A DNA stretch of 64,000 bases, taken from the NCBI RefSeq assembly GCF_900099825.1, contig NZ_LT629693.1:682001-746000 (forward strand), read 5' to 3'. A model generated the notes under the pieces. It saw only the letters and a list, made by a program, of their open reading frames with translations, was not told the origin of the DNA and searched no databases. The translations under genes were made by a program, and so were the position numbers. This DNA is from Bradyrhizobium ottawaense. Its GTDB lineage: Bacteria > Pseudomonadota > Alphaproteobacteria > Rhizobiales > Xanthobacteraceae. Shown piece by piece: positions 49,555 through 58,519 of the stretch (positions within the stretch are counted from its first letter, which is position 1; the number at the start of each line of letters is the position of its first letter).

Positions 49555-50703
49555 ATGTACCTGACCGAAGAGCAGACCGCGTTCGTCGACAGCATCAAGA
49601 GAATGGTCGATCGGCACATCGCGCCGATCGCGGCCGAAATCGACGAGAGCGATCGCTTTCCCGAAGAGCTGGTGCCGATCTTTGGCGATATGGGCCTGCT
49701 TCAGCAGTGGGTGCCGGAGGAATATGGTGGCCCCGGCGGAAACCTGACGCTGTTGTGTCTCGCCAAACACGAGATCGCCAAGGTCTCGATGGCGTGCTCG
49801 ATCCTGGCCGGCCAGAACTCGATCGGAATGGCGCTTCCGGTGCTGCATTTCGGCACCGAGGAACAAAAGCGCCGGTTCCTGCCGCTATCGGCCAAAGGCA
49901 GAACGCTGACGGCGGTCGCGATGTCCGAGCCGCATTGCGGCTCCGACGTCGCGGCCATGAAAACCAAGGCAGTGCGCGACGGCTCGTCCTATGTCATCAA
50001 CGGCCAGAAGTGTTTCATCACCTTCGGCAGCGTGGCGCATTGGGTGCTGCTGTTTGCACGCACTTCCGAGGGCCGCGGCGTCGACGGTATCAGCGCCTTC
50101 ATGGTGGATACCAAGACAACGGGATTCAAGGTCGGCCGCAACGAGCGCAAGATGGGGCTAGGCGGCGTGCCCAATGTGCAATTGTTCTTCGAAAACATGC
50201 GGGTGCCGCTGGAAAACCGGCTCGGCGAAGAGGGGCAAGGCTTCAAGGCCTGCATGCACATCCTCAACCTGAACCGGCCGACCGTTGCGGCTGCATCGAT
50301 CGGTCTCGGCCAGGGCGCGCTCGACGCGGCGATCGCCTACGCCAAGGAGCGCAAGGCGTTTGGCAAGGCCATTGCGAGCAATCAGGGCCTGCAATGGATG
50401 ATCGCTGACATGGCGATCCAGCTCGAGGCGGCCCGTGCACTGCTGTTCGAATGTACCCGGCAGGTCGACATGGGCGACTTCAGCCAGCTCTCGATGATGG
50501 CCTCGATGGCCAAATGCTTCGGCAGCGACGTCGCCATGAAGGTGACGACCGACGCGGTGCAGATTTTCGGCGGTGTCGGCTACCTCAAGGATTATCCGGT
50601 CGAGCGGATGATGCGCGACGCCAAGATCAACCAGATCTGGGAAGGCACCAACCAGATCCAGCGCATCGTGATCTCGCGCCATTTGCTCGGAAGGGAGGCC
50701 TGA
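49555..50703 (+). CDS. Acyl-CoA dehydrogenase
   Basis: A 382-residue flavoprotein. Landmarks are PEEYGGPGGNLTLLCLAKHE, VAMSEPHCGSDVAAMKTKAV (FAD/substrate binding), INGQKCFITFGSVAHW, ERKAFGKAIASNQGLQWMIA and QIFGGVGYLKDYPVERMMRD followed by the AKINQIWEGTNQIQR end. The catalytic base is expected at the Glu in YEGT-like WEGTNQIQ. It introduces a double bond at C2-C3 of an acyl-CoA. It lies between the two CoA-transferase-fold subunit genes, overlapping the next one by one base. Confidence 0.94.
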   Translation: MYLTEEQTAFVDSIKRMVDRHIAPIAAEIDESDRFPEELVPIFGDMGLLQQWVPEEYGGPGGNLTLLCLAKHEIAKVSMACSILAGQNSIGMALPVLHFGTEEQKRRFLPLSAKGRTLTAVAMSEPHCGSDVAAMKTKAVRDGSSYVINGQKCFITFGSVAHWVLLFARTSEGRGVDGISAFMVDTKTTGFKVGRNERKMGLGGVPNVQLFFENMRVPLENRLGEEGQGFKACMHILNLNRPTVAAASIGLGQGALDAAIAYAKERKAFGKAIASNQGLQWMIADMAIQLEAARALLFECTRQVDMGDFSQLSMMASMAKCFGSDVAMKVTTDAVQIFGGVGYLKDYPVERMMRDAKINQIWEGTNQIQRIVISRHLLGREA

Positions 50704-51581
50704 TGTCCAAGCTCAAGGATATCTCCGAAGCGCTCGACGGCATCGAGGACGGCGCGACCATCGGCATCGGCGGCTGGATTTTCAATTCGCAGCCGATGGC
50801 ACTGGTGCGCGAGCTGATCCGCCGCAACAAACGCAATTTGCGCCTTGTCCCGGCTCCCGGCAGTATCGCACCCGACATGCTGATCGGTGCCGGCTGCGTC
50901 GCCGAAACCGGATGCGTGTTCATCTCCTTTGAGCAGTTCGGGCTGGCGCCGCATTTTCGCCGCGCCGCTGAATCCGGTTCGATCAGGATTCATGAGCTCG
51001 ACGGCCCGGCAATTGCCGGCGGCCTGCGCGCCGCCGCCTGCGACCTGCCCTATGGTCTGATTCCGGACATGTGCACCGATCTGGCGCGCGTCAATCCGCA
51101 GACCTATCAACCCGTTCCCCGCACGACCGGCGAGCGGGCCATGCTGAAGGTGCCGGCGATTCACCTGGACGTGGTGCTGCTTCATGCGCAACAAGCCGAC
51201 GAACTCGGCAATGTGCAATATTTCGGGCCGGTGTTCTTCGACGTGCTGATGGCGCAGGCAGCAAAGAAGGTCATCGTATCGGTCGATCGCATCGTGCCGA
51301 CGGAAGTGATCCGGCGCAGCAATCACCTGACCAAATTGCCCTCGGCCTTCGTGCACAGCGTGGTCGAGACGCCATTCGGAGCTCATCCGACGTCGAGCGG
51401 CGGCCTGTATGAAGCCGATGACGATCATCTCGGTGAGTATGTCAGAGCCAGTGGCGGTGCCGCCTCGTTCGCCAAGTATCTCGAAACCTATGTCAGCGGC
51501 GTCGCCAGTCATCGCGACTATCACAAGCGCATCGGCAGCCCGCGGTTGCCCGAACCCGCGGCACCACAGGCCGGGGTCTGA
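50703..51581 (+). CDS. CoA-transferase-fold alpha subunit, IpdA-like
   Basis: A 292-residue alpha subunit. Landmarks are GIEDGATIGIGGWIFNSQPM, LRLVPAPGSIAPDMLIGAGC, FEQFGLAPHFRRAAESGSIR, LPYGLIPDMCTDLARVNPQT and PAIHLDVVLLHAQQADELGN. This follows the glutaconate CoA-transferase A/IpdA branch. It is the partner of the beta subunit although an acyl-CoA dehydrogenase gene separates them, an unusual order. The gene ends 2 bp before the CaiB gene. Confidence 0.85.
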   Translation: MSKLKDISEALDGIEDGATIGIGGWIFNSQPMALVRELIRRNKRNLRLVPAPGSIAPDMLIGAGCVAETGCVFISFEQFGLAPHFRRAAESGSIRIHELDGPAIAGGLRAAACDLPYGLIPDMCTDLARVNPQTYQPVPRTTGERAMLKVPAIHLDVVLLHAQQADELGNVQYFGPVFFDVLMAQAAKKVIVSVDRIVPTEVIRRSNHLTKLPSAFVHSVVETPFGAHPTSSGGLYEADDDHLGEYVRASGGAASFAKYLETYVSGVASHRDYHKRIGSPRLPEPAAPQAGV

Positions 51582-51583
51582 CG

Positions 51584-52789
51584 ATGGCCGCGTCCCCTTC
51601 CCGCCCTCCATCGCGGCCGGGCCCGTTAAGCGGCATTCGGGTGCTCGATTTCACCGCGATGCTGGCGGGCCCGCACTGCACCCGCCTGATGGCCGACCTC
51701 GGCGCCGAGGTCATCAAGGTCGAGGGACCCGAAGGCGACTTGATCCGCGGACGTGCGCCGCTGCGCGACGGCCATAGCACCTATTTCGGCGCCCTGAACT
51801 GCGGCAAGAAAAGCCTGGCGATCGACCTGAAGAGTGACGCCGCCAAGGCCATCATTTATGACCTTGCCAAACTTTGCGACGTCGTGGTGGAGAATTTCCG
51901 CCCCGGCGTGATGGCGCGGCTCGGCTTCGATTACGCCGCGCTGGCGACGCATAATCCAAAGCTGGTTTACTGTTCGATCTCCGGTTACGGCCAGTCGGGC
52001 CCGGGCGCTACCCGTGCGGCCTATGCACCGATCGTCCACGCCGCCAGCGGTTACGATGCAGCCAACCTCAGCTATCAGACCGAGCAGGACTATCCGGCTT
52101 CGACCGGCATATTCATTGCCGACATTCTGTCGGGCGCTTACGCCTTCGGAGCCATTCAGGCAGCCCTGGTACATCGCGAACGAACCGGACAGGGACAGGC
52201 CGTCGATGTGTCGCTGATGGACTCGATGCTCAATCTGATGGTGTTCGAGTGCCAGGAAGCGCAGTTCCCGAGCGAGCAGAAGCGCCCGGTCTATGTGCCG
52301 ATGAAGACGCGGGACGGCCACGTCATCATCGCCCCGATCAGTCAGAAGAATTTTGAGCAGATGGCGGAGGCGATGAAGCGGCCCGATCTGAAAACTGACA
52401 CGCGGTTCTCGACGGGTCAGGCCCGCGTGCAGCACTGGACCGAGCTCATGGCGATCATGGAGCATTGGACCGAACAACGCACCGGGATCGAGGTCGAATC
52501 GATCATGGACGCCAACAGCGTGCCCTGCTCCCGATTTCTCACCGTCGCGGACGCCATGAAGGATCCGCAACTGGCGGAACGCGGCAGCCTGTCAGGGATC
52601 AACGACCAGGCGGGCAATTTTCTGGTGCCCAACGCGCCATTTCAGTTCCTCGCCACGCCGGCAGCGGCCGGCCCGTCGGTATCCGGACTGGGGACCGATA
52701 GCATGGACGTGCTTTCCGGCCTGCTCGGGTTTTCCGGCGAGAGGATCGAAAAGCTGCGACGCGATGGCGTTCTTTCTCCGAAGCAATAA
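51584..52789 (+). CDS. CaiB/BaiF family protein with altered active site
   Basis: A 401-residue class III CoA-transferase homologue. Landmarks are LSGIRVLDFTAMLAGPHCTR, DLGAEVIKVEGPEGDLIRG, KKSLAIDLKSDAAKAIIYD, VVVENFRPGVMARLGFDYAA and ERTGQGQAVDVSLMDSMLN. At the position of the catalytic Asp (GYDVI or CFDAI in the other two CaiB proteins of this window) it has AYAPIVHAASG, so the nucleophilic Asp is not evident. It may use another residue, be a racemase- or lyase-like member, or have changed function. It sits in the IpdAB-like operon, overlapping the SDR gene by one base. Confidence 0.88.
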   Translation: MAASPSRPPSRPGPLSGIRVLDFTAMLAGPHCTRLMADLGAEVIKVEGPEGDLIRGRAPLRDGHSTYFGALNCGKKSLAIDLKSDAAKAIIYDLAKLCDVVVENFRPGVMARLGFDYAALATHNPKLVYCSISGYGQSGPGATRAAYAPIVHAASGYDAANLSYQTEQDYPASTGIFIADILSGAYAFGAIQAALVHRERTGQGQAVDVSLMDSMLNLMVFECQEAQFPSEQKRPVYVPMKTRDGHVIIAPISQKNFEQMAEAMKRPDLKTDTRFSTGQARVQHWTELMAIMEHWTEQRTGIEVESIMDANSVPCSRFLTVADAMKDPQLAERGSLSGINDQAGNFLVPNAPFQFLATPAAAGPSVSGLGTDSMDVLSGLLGFSGERIEKLRRDGVLSPKQ

Positions 52790-53577
52790 TGGAAACCAGG
52801 TTCATGACTGATCTCGTCTCGCTTGAAGGTCGCACCATCATCGTCACCGGCGCAGCGCAGGGAATCGGCAAGGCGATTACCGAACTTGCGATCGGATTGG
52901 GGGGCGCGGTGGTCGCACTGGATCTGAACGGCGATGCGTTGAAGGCCGCGGTAGGGTCGCTGCCTTCCGAGCGCGTGATGACGGTCACCGGAAGCGTGGT
53001 GGACGCCGATCTCGCCGCCCACACGGTCGAAGCGGCGGTGAAGCGGTTCGGCGCGGTGCACGGCCTCGTCAACAATGCAGGGATCACGCGGCCCGCCATG
53101 ATCGAGAAGATGACCATTCAACAATGGCAGGAAGTGATCGACGTTCACCTCACCGGCGCGTTCTACTGGTTGCAGGCCGCGGGCCGCCACATGGTTCAGC
53201 GCGCCAAGGCCGGCGAAAAGAGCGGCGGATCGATTGTCAATATTTCCTCCGACGCCGGCCGCAAAGGCTCGATCGGGCAGATCAATTATGCCGCGGCGAA
53301 AGCCGGCATGTTCGGCCTGACCATGACCGCGGCCCGCGAATGGGGAAAATTCAACGTGCGAGCCAATTCGATCTGCTTTGGCGTGGTCGAAACCCCGATG
53401 ACCGAGGTGGTGCGCGGACACAAGTTCCGCGACGGCATTTTGGCGCAGATTCCGATGGGACGCTGGGCCCAGCCTGAGGAAGTGGTGAAAACCGTGTGCT
53501 TCCTGCTGTCCGACGCCTCGTCCTACACCACAGGCCAGCATCTCGGCGTCAACGGCGGCTTCCACGTCACCGTGTGA
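52789..53577 (+). CDS. SDR, 2-hydroxycyclohexanecarboxyl-CoA dehydrogenase-like (BadH type)
   Basis: A 262-residue SDR. NAD motif TGAAQGIG, then NNAGITRPAMIEKMTIQQW, and the catalytic Ser-Tyr-Lys in ISSDAGRKGSIGQINYAAAK. The sequence is very close to the SDR at 58.5 kb and to BadH-type enzymes that oxidise a ring hydroxyl to a ketone on a CoA thioester. The ATG overlaps the CaiB stop; a second ATG five codons later is possible. It fits a beta-oxidation-like step before ring opening by the IpdAB-like protein. Confidence 0.9.
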   Translation: METRFMTDLVSLEGRTIIVTGAAQGIGKAITELAIGLGGAVVALDLNGDALKAAVGSLPSERVMTVTGSVVDADLAAHTVEAAVKRFGAVHGLVNNAGITRPAMIEKMTIQQWQEVIDVHLTGAFYWLQAAGRHMVQRAKAGEKSGGSIVNISSDAGRKGSIGQINYAAAKAGMFGLTMTAAREWGKFNVRANSICFGVVETPMTEVVRGHKFRDGILAQIPMGRWAQPEEVVKTVCFLLSDASSYTTGQHLGVNGGFHVTV

Positions 53578-53649
53578 AGCCAGGACCAAGTGAACTAATC
53601 GATCGCGCCATTTCTCTATCGGTAGCGACATTGCGGGAGAGAACAACAA

Positions 53650-54906
53650 ATGGGACCGTCACCAGTCCTACGCGGTAGTCGTCGCCGACATTTGAGAGCG
53701 ATTGCGCCCGTGCTGATTGCCGGCCTGCTCGCGGCCACCGGCAGCGCCGGTGCCGCCGAAAAAAAGTACGGTCCAGGGGTCACCGACACCGAGATCAAGA
53801 TCGGGCAGACGGTGCCGTTCAGCGGCCCGGCCTCCTCCTTCGCCATCGTCGCGCGAATTGATGCCGCATACCTGCAGATGATCAACAGCAAGGGCGGCGT
53901 CAATGGCCGCAAGATCGAGCTGATCCAGCTCGACGATGCCTATAGCCCGCCGCGCGCCGTCGAGCAGACCCGCAAGCTCGTGGACAGCGACGAGGTGCTG
54001 GCGGTCGCGGGAACGGTCGGAACGCCGTCAAACCTGGCGGTTGCGAAATATCTCAACGCCGCCAAGGTCCCGCAAATCCTGGCGATGAGCGGATCTGCAG
54101 CGCTCGACAATGCGCAGCTCTATCCCTGGACGACGCTTTTTTACGCGCCGCAGGTCGTCGAAGGCCGCATCGCAGCGCGCTACATCCTAGACACCAAGCC
54201 GGACGCCAAATTAGCGATCCTTTTCCAGAATGACGAGTTCGGGAAGGGTTACCTCAACGCCTTCAAGGCCGAATTGGGCAGCAAGGCGCAGTCGATGATC
54301 GTGAAGGAAGAATCCTACGACCTGGGCTCTCCGACGATCGACTCGCAGATCGTTTCGCTCAAGGCATCGGGCGCGGACGCCTTCTTTCAGGCGACCACGC
54401 CGAAATTCACCGCGCAGGCAATCCGCAAGGCGCATGAGATCGGCTGGAAGCCGCTGCATGTGATCCTCGCAACCTCGTCGCAGCCATCGACAACGCTGAA
54501 ATCGGCGGGCTTTGACGCTTCGACCGGCATCGTCACCTCGATCTGGCGCAAGTTGCCGGGCAATCCCGAATGGGCCGATGACGCCGCGATGAAGGATTAC
54601 TTCGGCTTCATGAAGCAATGGGCGTCGAAAGAAGATCCCGAAGATCCGACCGCCCTGCTCGGTTACATCTGGGCGCAAATGCTGGTGGAAGTGATCAGGC
54701 GGTGTGGGGACGATCTGTCACGCGAGAACCTGATGAAACAGGCGACCACGATATCCGATCTTCAGATGCCGATGTTCCTCCCCGGTATCAAGATCAACAT
54801 AAGTTCCACCATCCGGACACCATGGCGGGCGGCACAAATCGTTTCCTTTGACGGACGCGACTGGGTTCGTTCCGGCGGCCTCATCACGGTGCCGCTCGAG
54901 AACTGA
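53650..54906 (+). CDS. Liv-type ABC transporter substrate-binding protein
   Basis: A 418-residue exported binding protein. The signal region is RRRHLRAIAPVLIAGLLAAT, with cleavage near AGAAE. The mature start VTDTEIKIGQTVPFSGPASS and YSPPRAVEQTRKLVDSDEVL show it is a paralogue of the binding protein at 36.6 kb. It lies inside the acyl-CoA operon, so its ligand is probably the acid degraded by that operon, delivered through the Liv transporter of the divergent operon or another one. Confidence 0.93.
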   Translation: MGPSPVLRGSRRRHLRAIAPVLIAGLLAATGSAGAAEKKYGPGVTDTEIKIGQTVPFSGPASSFAIVARIDAAYLQMINSKGGVNGRKIELIQLDDAYSPPRAVEQTRKLVDSDEVLAVAGTVGTPSNLAVAKYLNAAKVPQILAMSGSAALDNAQLYPWTTLFYAPQVVEGRIAARYILDTKPDAKLAILFQNDEFGKGYLNAFKAELGSKAQSMIVKEESYDLGSPTIDSQIVSLKASGADAFFQATTPKFTAQAIRKAHEIGWKPLHVILATSSQPSTTLKSAGFDASTGIVTSIWRKLPGNPEWADDAAMKDYFGFMKQWASKEDPEDPTALLGYIWAQMLVEVIRRCGDDLSRENLMKQATTISDLQMPMFLPGIKINISSTIRTPWRAAQIVSFDGRDWVRSGGLITVPLEN

Positions 54907-54944
54907 CCGGAATTCCCCACGAAACTGCGATCCAGCGGGCACGT

Positions 54945-56459
54945 ATGACCACAGAGCAGATATTTCTCGACGAGCGCTCCACCGATCGAGACCAGGTGCT
55001 GGCCAATGCCGCGCGCGCGGCAAGCGGCCTTGAGGCCATTGGCGTTCGTGAAGGCGATGCCATCGCGCTGTTGCTGCGCAACGATTTCGCATTCATCGAG
55101 GCGACGCAGGCCTGCGCGCTGCTCGGCGCCTATTGTGTTCCGATCAACTGGCACGGCAAGCCTGATGACGTCAGCTACATTCTGGACGAGGCCAGGGTAC
55201 TTGTTGCCCATGCCGACCTGATCGCTCCGTTACGCGGCGCGCTTCCGGCGGGCCTGATCGTTTTGATGGTGCCGACGCCAAACGAGGTTGAGATCGAGCT
55301 GGGCAAGACCGGCGAGCCGATGCCCGACGATATCATTTGGCCGGATTGGCTATCCGGTCATGCGCCATGGACAGGCGAGCCAAAGCGAAGCCGTGCGACG
55401 CTGATTTACACGTCCGGGACGACGGAACGCCCGAAAGGCGTCAAGCGCCGGCCTTCGAGCCCCGAGCAGGCGAGCGCCTACGCCGAATTGATGCGGACGG
55501 TATACGGCGTCACCAAGGGCTGCCGCGTCCTGATCGGTGGTCCGCTGTATCACGCCTCACCCAATGCCTGCCTGCGCCAGGCCATCGCGCAGGCCGAACT
55601 TATGCTGTTGCAAACCAGGTTCGACGCCGAGCGCACCCTTGCCGCGATCGAGCGGCATCGCATCACCCACGCCGTGATGGTTCCGACCATGTTCATACGG
55701 CTGGTGAAGCTGCCGGAGCAAGTTCGCCGCCGATATGATGTGAGTTCGCTGAGCTGGATCATTCATACCGGCGCACCCTGCCCGCCCGAGATCAAGGCAG
55801 AATTGATGGCCTGGTGGGGGCCCGTGATCTACGAGACCTATGGCGGTACCGAGGTCGGCGCCGTGATGCTGAGCACACCACAGGATTGGCTTGCACATCC
55901 CGGCAGTGTCGGCCGACTGACGCCGGGAGCGCGTATTGCGATTTATGGCGACGATGGTTCGCCGGTTGCCCCCGGCGGGATCGGCGAGATTTTCGTGCGT
56001 CAGCCGGCCTTGGCGGATTTCACCTATCTTAACCAGGATGAGAAGCGCCGGCAGATCGAACGCGACGGCCTCATCAGCGTCGGTGATGTCGGCTATATGA
56101 AGGACGATCGGCTATACCTTTGCGATCGCCGTTCGGACATGGTCATCAGTGGCGGCGTGAACATCTATCCCGCGGAAATCGAGCAGGCGCTGGTGCAATG
56201 CCCCGGCGTCAGAGATTGCGCCGTGTTTGGAATCCCGGACGATGATCTTGGCGAGACGTTGATGGCCGTCGTTGAAGCAGCGCCGGATGCCACAATCAGC
56301 GCCGATGATATCCGTGCGTTTCTCCGCCCGCGCCTTGCCAGGTACAAGGTTCCGCGGGACATCACGTTCCAGGACTCGCTGCCGCGGGAAGAGAGCGGAA
56401 AGATCTTCAAGCGCCGATTGCGCGATCCGTTCTGGGAATCTACCGGCCGTCGTATTTAG
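54945..56459 (+). CDS. AMP-forming acyl-CoA synthetase
   Basis: A 504-residue ANL-family ligase. The P-loop is LIYTSGTTERPKGVKR, with Glu in the place where nearly all relatives have Gly (SGTTGRPKG). Further landmarks are the A5 motif IYETYGGTEVG, A7 GDVGYMKDDRLYLCDRRSDM, A8 INIYPAE-like VISGGVNIYPAEIEQ and the C-terminal catalytic Lys in LPREESGKIFKRRLRDPFW. It would activate a carboxylic acid at the head of the operon's pathway. Last gene of the operon, 38 bp after the binding protein gene. Confidence 0.92.
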   Translation: MTTEQIFLDERSTDRDQVLANAARAASGLEAIGVREGDAIALLLRNDFAFIEATQACALLGAYCVPINWHGKPDDVSYILDEARVLVAHADLIAPLRGALPAGLIVLMVPTPNEVEIELGKTGEPMPDDIIWPDWLSGHAPWTGEPKRSRATLIYTSGTTERPKGVKRRPSSPEQASAYAELMRTVYGVTKGCRVLIGGPLYHASPNACLRQAIAQAELMLLQTRFDAERTLAAIERHRITHAVMVPTMFIRLVKLPEQVRRRYDVSSLSWIIHTGAPCPPEIKAELMAWWGPVIYETYGGTEVGAVMLSTPQDWLAHPGSVGRLTPGARIAIYGDDGSPVAPGGIGEIFVRQPALADFTYLNQDEKRRQIERDGLISVGDVGYMKDDRLYLCDRRSDMVISGGVNIYPAEIEQALVQCPGVRDCAVFGIPDDDLGETLMAVVEAAPDATISADDIRAFLRPRLARYKVPRDITFQDSLPREESGKIFKRRLRDPFWESTGRRI

Positions 56460-56637
56460 CTATTATCGCATTCATATCTCACCTGTTCTTTCCTTAGACC
56501 CTTTCGATAACGACCGCTGGAGCCATTCCGCCGGCAGCGCAAATGATCACGAGTCCTCATTTCGTCCGGTGAGAACTCTCACTGACATGCCCGCGGCGAT
56601 CAAGAGCGGACGCACGCGCTACCCCTGCGGCCAAGGT

Positions 56638-58296
56638 TCATCCATTGGCCGCACGTGGCGTCTCTGCAAAGGCCTTCGCGATCTCGCGTAGCTGATATTT
56701 CTGTATCTTGCCCGCCGGGGCCTTCGGCAGGTCGGCGACAATCTCGACGCGTTCCGGCCAGTATTGTTTTGCGACCTTATGCTCCGCCATTAGCGCCTGC
56801 ACCGCAGCCAGATCGAGCGTTTGCCCCGGACGGAGCACCACGAATGCACAGGCCCGTTCTCCCAGGCGAGGATCCGGATAGCCCACGATAGCGGTCGAAA
56901 GCACGGCGGGATGCTTGAACATCAGGTTCTCGATATCGAATACCGGCACGTTCTCGCCGCCGCGGATAATGATGTCCTTGATGCGGCCATCGATCCGTAT
57001 ATAGCCCTCGTCATCCATATAGGCCATGTCGCCGGTGTCGAACCAACCCTCGGCGTCGAACGGCTCCATGTCCTCGCGCTTGTAGTAGCCGAGGCACATC
57101 TGAGCGCCGCGGACCTTGAGCAAACCCTTCTCCCCGACCGCCGCCGGAGAGCCGTCCATCCGAATAACCTTCACCGCAACGCCCTCGAGCGGGCGGCCAT
57201 CCGTCTTCGAGGATTTTTCAAGCGCCCGCTCCGGTTCGGTCAAGGTACTCGACAGGGACTCCGTCATGCCCCACAGCGAACAGACCTTCAGATCGAGTTC
57301 CCGGTAGACGCGATCGATCAGCGCGGGCGGAATTGGCGCACCGGCGCACAGGAAATTGCGTAGCCGCCCGGGCTTCGGCGATCCGCTCGCGACCGCTTCG
57401 CACATGTCGGCCAGAAACGTCGCCGCGCCCGCCGAATAAGTGACGCCCTCGTTGGCCATGATGGCGACGCCTCGCTTCGGCTCCCATACGTCCTGAAAGA
57501 CGACGGTAGCCCCGATCTTCAGACCGAGCAGCATGCCTGCTGCAAAGCCGGTCATGTGACCCAACGGCGAACACACCAGCATCGTATCGCTCGCACCGAG
57601 GTGAAACCTGCCGCCGAGTGCAATGCTGCAGGCCATCAGCGAATTGAGACAATGCATGACGCCTTTGGGCGATCCGGTGGTGCCGGACGTGAACATCAGG
57701 ACTGCCATCTGGTCGGTGGGGAGCGCGCCAATTTCTCCAACAGCCGGCGGACCGAGACGTTCGTTACCGGACAGGAATGCCTGATCGAAGCTGCTCGCAC
57801 CTTCGCCGTCGACGACGATCACATGCTGAAGTTTCGGCAGCTTGGGCTGCAATGAACGCGCCATGTCCTCGTGGTCGAATCCACGAAACAGCTTTGGTAC
57901 GATCAGCAGCTTGGTCTCGGCGAATTCGAGCATGTAAGACAGCTCGTGCTCCCGGAAGATAGGCATCAGCGGATTCACGATGGCACCGACCCGAAAGGCG
58001 GCGAGCGAGATCACCGCGAACTCCCACCAATTGGGCAACTGTACGGAGATGACATCGCGAGGGCCGATGCCGAGGCGTCTCAATGCGGCGGCCGTACGGG
58101 AAATCAGGTCGCCGAGCTCGGCGTAGGTGAACCGTCGGGGCTCTGCCCGATCCGCACGGTCAGCGATCAGCGCCAGCTTTTCCGGCGATGTGGAAATCGT
58201 CAGCTGCAGAAATTCGTCGAAGCTTCGGTCGACCCAAAAACCCTGGTCGCGCATCGACCGCGCGTGGGCAGCGGAATCAAATCGATTTTCGCTCAT
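56638..58296 (-). CDS. AMP-forming acyl-CoA ligase, cyclohexanecarboxylate-CoA ligase-like
   Basis: A 552-residue ANL-family ligase. The P-loop is MFTSGTTGSPKGVMH, A5 CSLWGMTES, A7 EGWFDTGDMAYMDDEGYIRI, A8 GRIKDIIIRGGENVPVFDIE and the catalytic Lys is in KAPAGKIQKYQLREIAKAF. Length and pattern resemble AliA, which activates cyclohexanecarboxylate and related acids. GGAGGGAAGC precedes the chosen ATG. A TAGTGTACTA palindrome lies 51 bp upstream of the start. The gene is separated by about 220 bp from the SDR gene cluster that runs in the same direction. Confidence 0.9.
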   Translation of the reverse strand: MSENRFDSAAHARSMRDQGFWVDRSFDEFLQLTISTSPEKLALIADRADRAEPRRFTYAELGDLISRTAAALRRLGIGPRDVISVQLPNWWEFAVISLAAFRVGAIVNPLMPIFREHELSYMLEFAETKLLIVPKLFRGFDHEDMARSLQPKLPKLQHVIVVDGEGASSFDQAFLSGNERLGPPAVGEIGALPTDQMAVLMFTSGTTGSPKGVMHCLNSLMACSIALGGRFHLGASDTMLVCSPLGHMTGFAAGMLLGLKIGATVVFQDVWEPKRGVAIMANEGVTYSAGAATFLADMCEAVASGSPKPGRLRNFLCAGAPIPPALIDRVYRELDLKVCSLWGMTESLSSTLTEPERALEKSSKTDGRPLEGVAVKVIRMDGSPAAVGEKGLLKVRGAQMCLGYYKREDMEPFDAEGWFDTGDMAYMDDEGYIRIDGRIKDIIIRGGENVPVFDIENLMFKHPAVLSTAIVGYPDPRLGERACAFVVLRPGQTLDLAAVQALMAEHKVAKQYWPERVEIVADLPKAPAGKIQKYQLREIAKAFAETPRAANG

Positions 58297-58346
58297 GCTT
58301 CCCTCCATGGACGTCGCAACGCGGCTCTTGGCGGCCAATTCGTTTG

Positions 58347-58358
58347 CTAGTGTACTAG
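58347..58358. promoter_or_regulatory. CTAGTGTACTAG palindrome, shared operator motif
   Basis: CTAGT-GT-ACTAG is an inverted repeat 51 bp before the ligase start. The core TAGTGTACTA recurs as TAGTACACTA before the acyl-CoA dehydrogenase at 63.3 kb, and as TGTGTACTAG before the crotonase gene. Three copies in the promoters of one functional module suggest a common regulator. Confidence 0.55.
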
Positions 58359-58519
58359 TTTTGGAGCCCTTCGCAACTGCCAAATATGCGACATTTTTCG
58401 TATATCCGGGCGGGAATATTCAGAGGCACGCCCCCGGAAAGCAGATATGATAAGCGTGTGTCCGAATGCCGGAATTGTCTCTGCTGCGCGTACGGCCGTC
58501 CGCCAATCCCGGCGAAGCG

